From the NCBI GenBank assembly GCA_002437585.1, contig DJQM01000041.1, positions 60,721 through 84,449 on the forward strand: DNA of 23,729 nt, read 5' to 3'. Shown here piece by piece: positions 1 to 6,805 of this stretch; position 1 is the first letter of the stretch; every line of letters starts with the position of its first letter. The stretch comes from Clostridiales bacterium UBA6386 (GTDB lineage Bacteria > Bacillota > Clostridia > Oscillospirales > Oscillospiraceae). A program made the translations under genes and the position numbers. Under the pieces are notes generated by a model. That model was not told the origin of the DNA. It saw nothing but the letters and a program-made list of their open reading frames with translations, and made no database searches.

Positions 1-21
1 GGTCACTGGTTCGCAATGACA
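1..21. repeat. Right end of a MITE-like intergenic repeat (copy 1, truncated by window edge)
   Basis: The first 21 bases end in TCGCAATGACA, the terminal sequence shared by the repeat family found five more times in this window. They also carry the CACTGGT of the end type seen at 9542-9564 and 11455-11477. The rest of the copy lies outside the window. The following bases (22-45) resemble those after the copy at 9339-9564, so the shared sequence may extend past the terminal repeat. Confidence 0.75.
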
Positions 22-117
22 GGCTTCTATTTTAGCGTGCGCACATTGGGTACTCCCCCCCTCGGCGCATAACCTGCCCTCCGGGCGCATAGGCTTTAGG
101 GCAAGGGGGGATCGGGC
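22..117. other. Short intergenic region before yabP
   Basis: It contains two direct copies of GGCGCATA about 20 bases apart and, next to the yabP start, a G-rich ribosome binding site (AAGGGGGG at 103-110, 7 bases before the ATG). A sporulation promoter would be expected here, but I cannot identify one with confidence. Confidence 0.4.
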
Positions 118-378
118 ATGGAGGAGGAGCATCTGCCGCACAGGCTGCAATTAAACGAACGCAAAAGCCTGACCATGACCGGGGTGGCCGAGGTGGTCAG
201 CTTCGACGAAAACACGGTGGTGCTGCAAACGTCCTTAGGCCTTCTGGTCGTCCAGGGTCAGCAGCTCCAGCTGAAAAACCTGACCCTGGAGGGGGGTCAG
301 GTGGCGGTGGAGGGGAGCATCCGCGGCCTTTCCTACGAGGAGCCTCGCCAGACCGGCTGGCGCGGACTGTTCCGATGA
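118..378 (+). CDS. yabP: Sporulation protein YabP
   Basis: An 86-residue protein matching the YabP family: an N-terminal segment with the typical L-N-E-R-K-x-L-x-M-T-G-V-x-x-V-x-S-F-D pattern, then beta-rich sequence with G-L-L-V-V-x-G and L-x-L-x-x-L-x-L-E-G-G. In spore-formers YabP works with YabQ during sporulation and is made in the mother cell; its biochemical role is unknown. The ATG at 118 has a G-rich ribosome binding site. The stop overlaps the start of yabQ by 4 bases, so the two are translationally coupled, as is usual for this pair. Length fits the family. The family assignment is by recognition of its sequence pattern and by the yabQ-divIC context. Confidence 0.88.
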   Translation: MEEEHLPHRLQLNERKSLTMTGVAEVVSFDENTVVLQTSLGLLVVQGQQLQLKNLTLEGGQVAVEGSIRGLSYEEPRQTGWRGLFR

Positions 379-998
379 CCCCAGGGACGGCGGCTTACCG
401 GCTGGTCTGCGCCCTGGCTCTGGGGGCGGCGCTGGGGCTTTTCTACGGCTTTCTGCGGCCTCTGCGGCCAAAATACACGGTACTGGCCGACGGGGTATTT
501 CTGCTCGGTGCCTTCTGGGTCTGGCTCTACTATAACTTTGACATCTGCCAAGGGGATATCCGGCTGGGCTGCTGCGCGGGACTTTTCGCCGGGGGGCTTG
601 CCTGGGAGGCCACCGCCGGCCGGTGGCTGCGGCCGGGTTTTTGTTGGTTTTGGCTTAAAATCCAATCCCTTTTCCGCCTTGCGTTGTTTCCTGTCGAAAA
701 AATTTTCCGTTTCCAGAAAATTTTGTTTGCATCTGTGAAAAAATGGGTTACAATAGTAAAAACCCATGTTCACCGCCGGAAGCCCCGGCGAAGAGGTAAC
801 GCCCATGAAAAACTTCAAAACCGGAAAGGTAAACATCAAGCTGCGTCCCGCCCCGGCGGCTCTGAAGATCGCCCTGATCGCCCTGATCGTCTTCTCCGTC
901 ACCGCACTGGTCGCCCTGCGGTGGGTACACGACGGCATCCTGGCGGCCACGGCGGAAAAGCAGGCTCAGGCGGCGGCTCTGGAGGGCACAAACGCTGA
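375..998 (+). CDS. yabQ: Spore cortex biosynthesis protein YabQ, with an abnormal 3' overrun into divIC
   Basis: The first ~135 residues look like YabQ: three hydrophobic segments at about residues 10-30, 34-55 and 64-82, then a basic tail rich in Phe, Lys and Arg. In Bacillus, YabQ is a forespore outer-membrane protein needed for cortex formation. The start overlaps the yabP stop (ATGA). The frame is open until 998, so it overlaps divIC (start 805) by 194 bases. From about residue 144 the translation is a Gly/Arg/His-rich reading of divIC in another frame and is unlikely to be conserved YabQ sequence. The normal stop codon has probably been lost, or an indel has occurred near 740-810. The N-terminal identity is firm; the C-terminal end is not. 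Confidence 0.75.
   Translation: MTPGTAAYRLVCALALGAALGLFYGFLRPLRPKYTVLADGVFLLGAFWVWLYYNFDICQGDIRLGCCAGLFAGGLAWEATAGRWLRPGFCWFWLKIQSLFRLALFPVEKIFRFQKILFASVKKWVTIVKTHVHRRKPRRRGNAHEKLQNRKGKHQAASRPGGSEDRPDRPDRLLRHRTGRPAVGTRRHPGGHGGKAGSGGGSGGHKR
726..754 (+). promoter_or_regulatory. Possible promoter for divIC inside yabQ
   Basis: TTTGCA at 726-731 and TACAAT at 749-754 are separated by 17 bases, a fair match to a vegetative sigma-A promoter. The surrounding DNA is unusually AT-rich for this genome. It would let divIC be expressed in growing cells independently of the sporulation genes. It is a sequence match only. Confidence 0.4.
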
Positions 999-1107
999 AT
1001 TGCAGGAGAAAATCAACCAGGCCGGTTCCGTTCAGGGAATCCAGGACATTGCCCGGGATCAGCTGGGACTTGTCAGCCCGGACACCGTTCTCATCCAACC
1101 GGAATAA
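805..1107 (+). CDS. divIC: Cell-division protein DivIC/FtsB family (septum formation initiator)
   Basis: A 100-residue bitopic membrane protein: a basic cytoplasmic N-terminus, one membrane segment at about residues 19-39, then an Ala/Glu/Gln/Asn-rich coiled coil (about 44-70) and a C-terminal stretch with A-R-D-Q-L-G-L-V, a feature of the family. DivIC forms a septal complex with FtsL and DivIB/FtsQ that helps activate septal wall synthesis. I chose ATG 805, which has AGAGG at 792-796 just upstream; an in-frame ATG at 766 would add 13 residues without a good ribosome binding site. The position after yabP-yabQ and before an S1-domain gene matches the Bacillus and Clostridium order. Confidence 0.87.
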   Translation: MKNFKTGKVNIKLRPAPAALKIALIALIVFSVTALVALRWVHDGILAATAEKQAQAAALEGTNAELQEKINQAGSVQGIQDIARDQLGLVSPDTVLIQPE

Positions 1108-1160
1108 TTGACGAAACGTCAAGAAATATATTGAAATGCCATGGAGGAAGCAGAGCATAT

Positions 1161-1664
1161 ATGGAGTTAACCGTAGGAGCCATCGTAGAGGGTAAAGTCA
1201 AGTCCATCACCAATTTCGGCGCGTTTGTCTCCTTGCCGGAGGGAAAGACCGGCATGGTACATATTTCCGAGGTGGCCAACGCCTATGTCAGCGACATCCG
1301 TCAGCACCTGACCGAGGGTCAGGACGTGAAGGTGATGGTCATCGGCATGGAAAACGGAAAAATCAACCTTTCCATCAAGCGCTTAGAGCCGAAGCCCCAG
1401 CGGGAGCAAGGAGGCAAGCCCGCTTACCGGGGAGGCAATAACGGGCAGCGCAGAGAGGGCTTCCAGAATCGGGAGAACCGTCCGAACCGGGAAAATTCCC
1501 GCCCCCAGCAGCGGGCGCCCATGCAGCCCGCCGCTCCCAAGACCGCCGATCAGCTCTTTGAGGAAAAGCTGAAGGCCTTCATGACCGAATCCGACAGCAA
1601 GCTCTCCGGCATCAAGCAGTATGCCGATCACCGGGGCACCAGCCGACCCAGAAGAAGAGGCTGA
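1161..1664 (+). CDS. yabR: S1-domain RNA-binding protein (YabR-like)
   Basis: A 167-residue protein. Residues 1-70 are a single S1 (OB-fold) RNA-binding domain with the hallmarks V-G-x-I-V-E-G-K-V, T-N-F-G-A-F-V, G-M-V-H-I-S-E and K-I-N-L-S-I-K. Residues about 78-135 form a low-complexity Arg/Gln/Asn/Pro-rich linker, and the tail (about 135-167) has a short F-x-E-K-L-K-A-F-M segment seen in clostridial S1 proteins. It probably binds RNA or ribosomes, but its exact role is unknown. ATG 1161 is preferred, with GGAGG at 1143-1147; an in-frame TTG at 1131 lacks a ribosome binding site. The gene follows divIC as in Bacillus. Confidence 0.85.
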   Translation: MELTVGAIVEGKVKSITNFGAFVSLPEGKTGMVHISEVANAYVSDIRQHLTEGQDVKVMVIGMENGKINLSIKRLEPKPQREQGGKPAYRGGNNGQRREGFQNRENRPNRENSRPQQRAPMQPAAPKTADQLFEEKLKAFMTESDSKLSGIKQYADHRGTSRPRRRG

Positions 1665-1665
1665 C

Positions 1666-2364
1666 GTGCGGAGCGTGGTTGTGACCGGCGGCTCCCGGGG
1701 CATCGGCGCGGCCATTGTCGCCCGCTTTGCCGCCCGGGGGGATCGGGTGTACTTCCTGTATGAGAAAAATCACGAAGCGGCGAAAGCCGTGGCGGAAAAA
1801 ACCGGTGCCACGGCCATCTGCTGCGACGTAGCGGACGCAGAGCAGGTGCGCGCTGCCTTCGCCCGGATTCCGGCGGTGGATATCCTGGTGTGCAACGCGG
1901 GAATCTGCTGGTACGGGCTGCTGTCTTCCATGGAGGAAGCAGCCTGGGATCGGCTGTTTGATGTGAACGTCAAGGGCATTTATCACTGCGTCAACGCCGC
2001 CATGCCCGCGTTTCTCCACACCCACCGGGGAAGCGTCGTCACCGTCTCCAGCATGTGGGGACAGGTGGGAGCCTCCTGCGAGGCGGCCTACTCGGCCACC
2101 AAAGGGGCGGTCATCGCCCTGACCAAGGCTCTGGCTCAGGAGCTTGGCCCCAGCGGCATCCGGGTCAACTGCGTGGCTCCGGGGGTGATCCTCACGGACA
2201 TGTGCGCGAATGTGGACGAAGACACCCTGGCGAGCCTTGCCCGTCAGGCGGCTCTTGGCCGCAACGGCACCCCGGAGGACGTCGCCCAGGCGGTGGAGGC
2301 TCTGGCCGAGGCGGAATTTGTCACGGGACAGGTTCTGGGGGTCAGCGGTGGTCTTGTTATGTAA
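1666..2364 (+). CDS. Short-chain dehydrogenase/reductase, likely EF-P 5-aminopentanone reductase (YmfI-like)
   Basis: A 232-residue Rossmann-fold SDR. The cofactor motif T-G-G-S-R-G-I-G lies near residues 6-13, the C-N-A-G motif near 78, and the catalytic Ser, Tyr and Lys in V-S-S-M-W-G and Y-S-A-T-K. The W-G-Q-V-G-A-S-C-E-A-A-Y stretch and the V-N-C-V-A-P-G-V-I signature resemble clostridial proteins annotated as elongation factor P 5-aminopentanone reductase. In Bacillus that enzyme (YmfI) finishes the modification on EF-P. A FabG-like or other carbonyl reductase remains possible. I chose GTG 1666, which starts 1 base after the S1-gene stop and has GAGG 5 bases upstream. An in-frame ATG at 1621 would overlap the previous gene and add 15 non-homologous residues. 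Confidence 0.82.
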   Translation: MRSVVVTGGSRGIGAAIVARFAARGDRVYFLYEKNHEAAKAVAEKTGATAICCDVADAEQVRAAFARIPAVDILVCNAGICWYGLLSSMEEAAWDRLFDVNVKGIYHCVNAAMPAFLHTHRGSVVTVSSMWGQVGASCEAAYSATKGAVIALTKALAQELGPSGIRVNCVAPGVILTDMCANVDEDTLASLARQAALGRNGTPEDVAQAVEALAEAEFVTGQVLGVSGGLVM

Positions 2365-2369
2365 ACTCA

Positions 2370-2393
2370 AGAGCAGCACCCCGGTGCTGCTCT
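2370..2393 (+). terminator. Perfect hairpin between the SDR gene and rpiB
   Basis: AGAGCAGCACC (2370-2380) and GGTGCTGCTCT (2383-2393) are perfect reverse complements around two bases. It lies 5 bases after the SDR stop and 25 bases before the rpiB start. No T-run follows, so it may be an mRNA-processing or attenuating hairpin rather than a full terminator. Confidence 0.5.
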
Positions 2394-2418
2394 CCCAAGC
2401 AATACGGAGGAAACGACT

Positions 2419-2862
2419 ATGAAAATTGCGATTGCCTGCGATCACGGCGCACTGGCACTGAAAAAGAAAATGGTGGAGGTACTGACGGCGGAGGGGTATG
2501 AAGTCAAGGACTTCGGCACCTACACTGCCGATAGCTGCGACTATCCGGACTACGCCGCCCCGGCGGCGAAGGCGGTGGCGGCGGGAGAATGCGACAGGGG
2601 CATTGTCCTTTGCACCACCGGCATCGGCGTGTCCATCACCGCCAATAAAGTAAAGGGCATCCGCTGCGCTCTGCTGAGCGACCTGATGTCCGCCCGACTG
2701 ACCCGGGAACACAACGACACCAACATGATGGCCATCGGTGCCGGTGTGGTGGGGGAGAATCTGGCGTTGGAGATCATGCACACCTGGCTGAAGACCCCCT
2801 TCAGCGGGGAGGCTCGTCACCAGCGGCGGATCGATAAGATGATGGCACTGGAGCGCGGGTGA
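2419..2862 (+). CDS. rpiB: Ribose-5-phosphate isomerase B (RpiB/LacAB family)
   Basis: A 147-residue cytoplasmic enzyme that interconverts ribose 5-phosphate and ribulose 5-phosphate in the pentose phosphate pathway. The N-terminal A-C-D-H-G motif carries the substrate-binding Asp8 and His9. L-C-T-T-G-I-G-V-S-I-x-A-N-K supplies the catalytic Cys and the phosphate-binding loop, and R-x-x-x-H-N-D-x-N closes the active site. The usual L-C-G-T-G-I-G is L-C-T-T-G-I-G here, a small change next to the catalytic Cys. GGAGG at 2406-2410 sits 8 bases before the ATG. It is the last gene of the left cluster, followed by a terminator at 2926. Confidence 0.93.
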   Translation: MKIAIACDHGALALKKKMVEVLTAEGYEVKDFGTYTADSCDYPDYAAPAAKAVAAGECDRGIVLCTTGIGVSITANKVKGIRCALLSDLMSARLTREHNDTNMMAIGAGVVGENLALEIMHTWLKTPFSGEARHQRRIDKMMALERG

Positions 2863-2897
2863 GCTTTTCGCCCGGTGGGGCGGGAGTCTTCCTGCAG

Positions 2898-2907
2898 CGC
2901 AATGACA
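2898..2907. repeat. Remnant of the intergenic repeat's right end
   Basis: CGCAATGACA, the last ten bases of the repeat family, stands alone here. The next bases (to about 2935) resemble the flank after the full copy at 9339-9564, running into the same hairpin. It looks like a decayed copy of which only the right end and flank survive. Confidence 0.45.
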
Positions 2908-2925
2908 CCTTCTGTTCCGGCGCAG

Positions 2926-2965
2926 AAAAAACGGGCGGCCAATGAGCAATTGGCCGCCCGTTTTT
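2926..2965 (+). terminator. Rho-independent terminator after rpiB
   Basis: An A-run leads into ACGGGCGGCCAAT (2931-2943), paired with ATTGGCCGCCCG (2949-2960) around a 5-base loop and followed by five T. A long GC stem with T-tract makes this a strong terminator. The A-run also makes it able to work in the opposite direction. Confidence 0.88.
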
Positions 2966-3258
2966 GATCCCGTCGGGGCGAAGCTGGAAAACACCAAGGG
3001 CAGCACCCCACAATTGCGCCTGTGAGCCTCAGCCGTCTTTTTACCCCCTCTCTTCCGTTTGCAAAACCGCAAATATCGCGCGGACTGGGGGCAAAGGTGC
3101 CGCTGTCCGGCCGCCGACGATTGCTTCGGAGCTGCCTTCGGTATGGCGCGGATTTTTCAATTTGTTTACAGTTTCTTTCCACTTGTCTCCGGCGGGTTAT
3201 ATAAAATAGCAGTGTCATTTTTGTGACTATTATTTCACGCGGTTAGGAGAAAAAGCCT
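2966..3258. other. Intergenic region before the ABC export operon
   Basis: About 290 bases separate the rpiB terminator from the first adaptor gene. At 2999-3016 there is an 18-base stretch that matches the left arm of the dnaA-leader hairpin (12838-12855) at 16 of 18 positions, but without its partner arm. The last 80 bases are AT-rich and hold a candidate promoter. I see no gene here. Confidence 0.5.
3176..3205 (+). promoter_or_regulatory. Candidate promoter of the ABC export operon
   Basis: TTTCCA (3176-3181) and TATAAA (3200-3205) are 18 bases apart in the AT-rich stretch, about 50 bases before the first adaptor gene. The -35 is weak. The ribosome binding site AGGAGA at 3245-3250 is good. 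Confidence 0.4.
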
Positions 3259-4938
3259 ATGGATGAACAGCAAAAATCCGGCGAGGAGCTATTTGACAAG
3301 CTCAGTCAGGAAAAAAAGCAGCGCAAGCGCAAACGCCTGCGCACGGTGATCATCATCATCGCGGTGATCGCCGTGATTCTGGTAATGGTGGTCATGAATC
3401 TGCGCAGAAGCGTGGACGCCAAATTCGCCGCCACCCAGAAGGACGTGCAAAGCTACACCGTGGCTCCTGGCACCATCCACACCCTGGTCTCCGGCAGCGG
3501 CGTGCTGGAGCAGGTGGACGAGGAGGAGGTCACCGTCCCGGCAGGCGTTGAAGTGGACGAGGTCATCGCCGAGGCCGGAGACGCGGTTGCCAAGGGCGAC
3601 CTGCTTGCCAAGGTGGACATGGCCTCGGTAGTGGACACCCTCAGCGACACCCAGGATCAGCTGAAGACCCTGGACAAGAAGATCAACTCCGCCAAGAGTG
3701 ACACCGCCTCCACCAGCGTCACCACCAGCGTAGGCGGCCGGGTGAAGAAGATTTACGCCCAGGTCGGCGACAACGTGGTCTCCCGCGTCACGGAAAACGG
3801 TGCGCTGGCGCTTCTGAGCGTGGACGGCTATATGGCCGTGGACATCGAGGCTGAGGGCTGCGTCCGGGGCGACGCCGTCACCGTCACCCTGTCCGACGGA
3901 ACCGCTGTGGAAGGAACCGTGGAAAACGCCGCCTTAGGCTCCGTCACCGTGCTGGTCACGGACAACGGCCCTGCCCTGGACGAGCAGGTCACCGTGGCCG
4001 ACGCTTCCGGGAAGACCCTTGGCTCCGGCAAGCTGTACATCCATTCCCCCGTGGCCGTCACCGGCTATGTGGGTACCGTCAAGAGCGTTTCCTGCAAGGA
4101 AAACGCCAGCATCACCGCAGGCTCCACCCTGATGACCCTGTCTGACACCAAAACCAGCGCGAATTTTGACGCGCTGCTGCGCCAGCGGCAGGATCTGGAG
4201 GACACCCTGACGGGGCTTCTGACCATCTATCGGGACGGGGCGGTGCTGGCAAGCCAGGACGGTCTCGTCACCAGCGTGGATTATGACGAGGATGCCGTCA
4301 CCTCCTCCACGGAAACCCAGATTCTCACCCTGTATCCCCAGAAGCAGGCCACCGTCACCATCAGCATTGACGAGACGGACATTCTGTCCCTGAAGGAGGG
4401 GCAGGAGGCTCAGGTCACCGTCAGCTCCGTCAGCGACGACGCCTTCACCGGCTCCGTCACCTCCATCAGCAAAACCGCCGACACCTCCACCGGCGTGACC
4501 CGGTACTCCGCCGAGGTCACTCTGGACTGGCAGACCGGAATGCTGATGGGCATGACCGCCGACGTGGACGTGCAGATCCAGGGTACGGAAAACGCCCTGA
4601 TTATCCCCGTGGACGCCCTGCATCAGAACAGCGCCACCTATTATGTCTACACCGGCTATGACGAGGAGCAGAAGCGTTACACCGGCCGGACGGAAGTGAC
4701 CATCGGTATGCAGAACGACGACTATGTGGAGATCACCTCCGGCCTGAAGGAGGGCGACACCGTCTACTATACCGAATCCGACAGCAGCGGCTTTGGCGAC
4801 TTCTTCGCCATGGGCGGCGATATGTCCGGCGGCATGGGCGGCGGCATGGGCGGCGGTATGCCCAGCGGCGGCGGAAATATGGGCGGCGGTATGCCCGGCG
4901 GCGGAAACATGGGCGGCCCCGGCGGCATGGGAGGCTAA
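3259..4938 (+). CDS. HlyD/MacA-like (YknX-type) adaptor of an ABC exporter
   Basis: A 559-residue membrane-anchored adaptor. Residues 1-28 are charged and cytoplasmic and 29-48 form one membrane anchor. The outer part has paired barrel-sandwich halves, with lipoyl-like G-G-R-V-K-K-I-Y-A-Q-V-G-D near residue 157, helical hairpin pieces around 125-148 and 301-326, and a beta-barrel with V-T-I-S-I-D-E-T-D-I. Residues 518-559 are a tail made almost only of Gly, Met, Pro, Ser and Asn. In Gram-positives such adaptors pair with a MacB-type ATPase and permease (YknXYZ in Bacillus exports or resists a toxic peptide). The ATPase gene starts 1 base after this stop. The substrate is unknown. Confidence 0.85.
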   Translation: MDEQQKSGEELFDKLSQEKKQRKRKRLRTVIIIIAVIAVILVMVVMNLRRSVDAKFAATQKDVQSYTVAPGTIHTLVSGSGVLEQVDEEEVTVPAGVEVDEVIAEAGDAVAKGDLLAKVDMASVVDTLSDTQDQLKTLDKKINSAKSDTASTSVTTSVGGRVKKIYAQVGDNVVSRVTENGALALLSVDGYMAVDIEAEGCVRGDAVTVTLSDGTAVEGTVENAALGSVTVLVTDNGPALDEQVTVADASGKTLGSGKLYIHSPVAVTGYVGTVKSVSCKENASITAGSTLMTLSDTKTSANFDALLRQRQDLEDTLTGLLTIYRDGAVLASQDGLVTSVDYDEDAVTSSTETQILTLYPQKQATVTISIDETDILSLKEGQEAQVTVSSVSDDAFTGSVTSISKTADTSTGVTRYSAEVTLDWQTGMLMGMTADVDVQIQGTENALIIPVDALHQNSATYYVYTGYDEEQKRYTGRTEVTIGMQNDDYVEITSGLKEGDTVYYTESDSSGFGDFFAMGGDMSGGMGGGMGGGMPSGGGNMGGGMPGGGNMGGPGGMGG

Positions 4939-4939
4939 T

Positions 4940-5611
4940 ATGATCCAGCTGAAAAACGTGTGCAAATATTATCAGGTAGGCGAGGATCGGGTTCGGGCTT
5001 TGGATCACGCCAACCTGCACATCTACCCGAAGGAATTCGTCAGCATCATCGGCCCCTCCGGCTCCGGCAAGTCCACCTTAATGAACATCATCGGCTGCCT
5101 GGACGTGGCCGACGCGGGGGAATACCTGCTGGACGGCCTGCCCATCGAAAGCTACACCGAAAACCAGCTGGCCAAGGTACGGAACGAGAAGATCGGCTTT
5201 GTGTTCCAGCAGTACAACCTGATCCCCAAGCTCACCGCCGAGGAAAACGTGGAGCTGCCCCTCATCTATCAGAAGGTTCCCAAGAAGGAGCGAGCCGAGC
5301 GGGTGAAGGAGGCTCTGGAGCGGGTGAACATGTACGCCCGTGCCAAGCACCTGCCCACGGAGCTTTCCGGCGGCCAGCAGCAGCGGGTCTCCATTGCCAG
5401 AGCCATCGTCACCCGGCCCAAGCTGATTCTGGCGGACGAGCCTACCGGCGCGCTGGATTCCAAGACCAGCCGGGAGATCATCGACATTTTCCATGAGCTT
5501 CACGGCCAGGGCAACACCATCGTGCTCATTACCCACGACGGCGGCATTGCCAGGCAGGCTCAGCGTTCCATCCACATTCTGGACGGTCGGATTTCGGAGG
5601 TGAGCCTGTAA
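4940..5611 (+). CDS. ABC exporter ATP-binding protein (MacB/LolD/YknY type)
   Basis: A 223-residue nucleotide-binding subunit. Walker A G-P-S-G-S-G-K-S-T is at residues 38-46, the Q-loop in F-V-F-Q-Q-Y-N, the signature L-S-G-G-Q-Q-Q-R near 142, Walker B L-I-L-A-D-E-P-T-G-A-L-D near 162-173, and the H-loop in L-I-T-H-D. The A-L-D-S-K-T and N-L-I-P sequences are typical of the MacB/LolD/FtsE group. It powers the permease encoded next. I chose ATG 4940, just after the upstream stop and with GGGAGG 5 bases before it; a longer open frame to the left only reads the Gly/Met tail of the adaptor in another frame. Its stop overlaps the permease start (TAATG). Confidence 0.93.
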   Translation: MIQLKNVCKYYQVGEDRVRALDHANLHIYPKEFVSIIGPSGSGKSTLMNIIGCLDVADAGEYLLDGLPIESYTENQLAKVRNEKIGFVFQQYNLIPKLTAEENVELPLIYQKVPKKERAERVKEALERVNMYARAKHLPTELSGGQQQRVSIARAIVTRPKLILADEPTGALDSKTSREIIDIFHELHGQGNTIVLITHDGGIARQAQRSIHILDGRISEVSL

Positions 5612-6801
5612 TGCAGTCTTTCGTCATGGCACTGCGTTCCATCGGTGCCAACAAAATGCGCTCCGCCCTGACCATGCTGGGCATTATCATCGGCGTGATG
5701 GCGCTGGTGGTGCTGGTGAGTCTGGTCAGCGGGGCTACCAATTCCGTTACCACCGCGGTGTCCGACCTGGGCACCAGTCTCGTCACCGTCACCGTGTCCG
5801 ACGACAAGGGCAATCCCATTCACCTGGACGACCTGAACACCTGGATGTCCCAGGAGCCGGACATCGGCCGGATTTCCGCCCGAACCAGCACGTCTCTGGT
5901 GGGCAAGCACGGTGCCAACTATGATACCGTCACCGTCTATGGCGTTACCCCCTCCTACTACGATATCCAGGGCTTGCAGCTTTCCATGGGGCGGTGGCTG
6001 AAAACCGCCGACCAGGACAACCGCACCTATGTATGCGTTCTCAACAGCGACGCCGCCACGGAGCTCATCGGCTACACCGACTGCGTCGGCCAGACGGTAG
6101 TTCTGAACGGCGTTTCCTTTGAGGTGGTGGGGGTGCTGGAGGAGGACACCAGCTCCATGATGTCCATGCTCACCTCCGGAACGCTGATGGCCTACATCCC
6201 CTATTCCACCCTCATCCGTCTGACGGACAGCGTAAGTAATGACGTGACCACCTTCTACCTGTCCGCGGCGGAGGGCTCCACCGTGGACGCCGCCGCCAAC
6301 GCCATGACCCGGATCCTCATGGAGCGGTTTGACGCCGACGAGGACGCTTTCGAGGTGGATTCCTCCAATATGCTGGAGGAGGCCATGAATTCCATCACCT
6401 CTACCCTGTCCATTCTTCTGGGCGGCATCGCCGGCATTTCCCTGGTGGTGGGCGGCATCGGCATTATGAACATCATGATGGTCACTGTCACCGAGCGGAC
6501 CCGGGAGATCGGCATCCGCAAGGCCATCGGCGCCAACCGGGTCACCATCCTGACCCAGTTTTTGATGGAGGCCGTGGTGCTGTGCATGATGGGCTGCGGC
6601 CTGGGCATTTTCCTGAGCTGGGTCATTTTGCAGGTGGTGTCCACGGTGACGGTCAGCGCGGGCATTTCCTTCTCCTTAAACGCAGGCGTGGTCATGCTGG
6701 CCGTGGCCTTCTGCTTCCTCATCGGCGTGGTCTTCGGACTGTACCCGGCCAATAAGGCCGCCAAGATGAAGCCCATCGACGCGCTGCACTACGGAGGGTA
6801 A
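5611..6801 (+). CDS. MacB-like ABC permease (YknZ type)
   Basis: A 396-residue permease with the MacB/FtsX layout: one N-terminal membrane segment (about 18-41, L-x-M-L-G-I-I-I-G-V), a large extracellular MacB-type domain (about 45-265), then three membrane segments (about 269-292, 318-345, 360-382). The diagnostic G-G-I-G-I-M-N-I-M and R-T-R-E-I-G-I-R-K-A-I-G-A coupling motif and the terminal P-x-x-x-A-x-x-x-P-I-x-A-L are all present. Such permeases do not carry substrates through the membrane like a channel but work by transmitting motion to the outer domain. It overlaps the ATPase stop by 1 base and is followed by the second adaptor after 4 bases. Confidence 0.92.
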   Translation: MQSFVMALRSIGANKMRSALTMLGIIIGVMALVVLVSLVSGATNSVTTAVSDLGTSLVTVTVSDDKGNPIHLDDLNTWMSQEPDIGRISARTSTSLVGKHGANYDTVTVYGVTPSYYDIQGLQLSMGRWLKTADQDNRTYVCVLNSDAATELIGYTDCVGQTVVLNGVSFEVVGVLEEDTSSMMSMLTSGTLMAYIPYSTLIRLTDSVSNDVTTFYLSAAEGSTVDAAANAMTRILMERFDADEDAFEVDSSNMLEEAMNSITSTLSILLGGIAGISLVVGGIGIMNIMMVTVTERTREIGIRKAIGANRVTILTQFLMEAVVLCMMGCGLGIFLSWVILQVVSTVTVSAGISFSLNAGVVMLAVAFCFLIGVVFGLYPANKAAKMKPIDALHYGG

Positions 6802-6805
6802 ACTT

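Noticed and set aside
1612..3072. 486-codon minus-strand frame opposite the SDR gene and rpiB
   Set aside because: It is a shadow of two well-supported plus-strand genes in GC-rich DNA and runs through a terminator.
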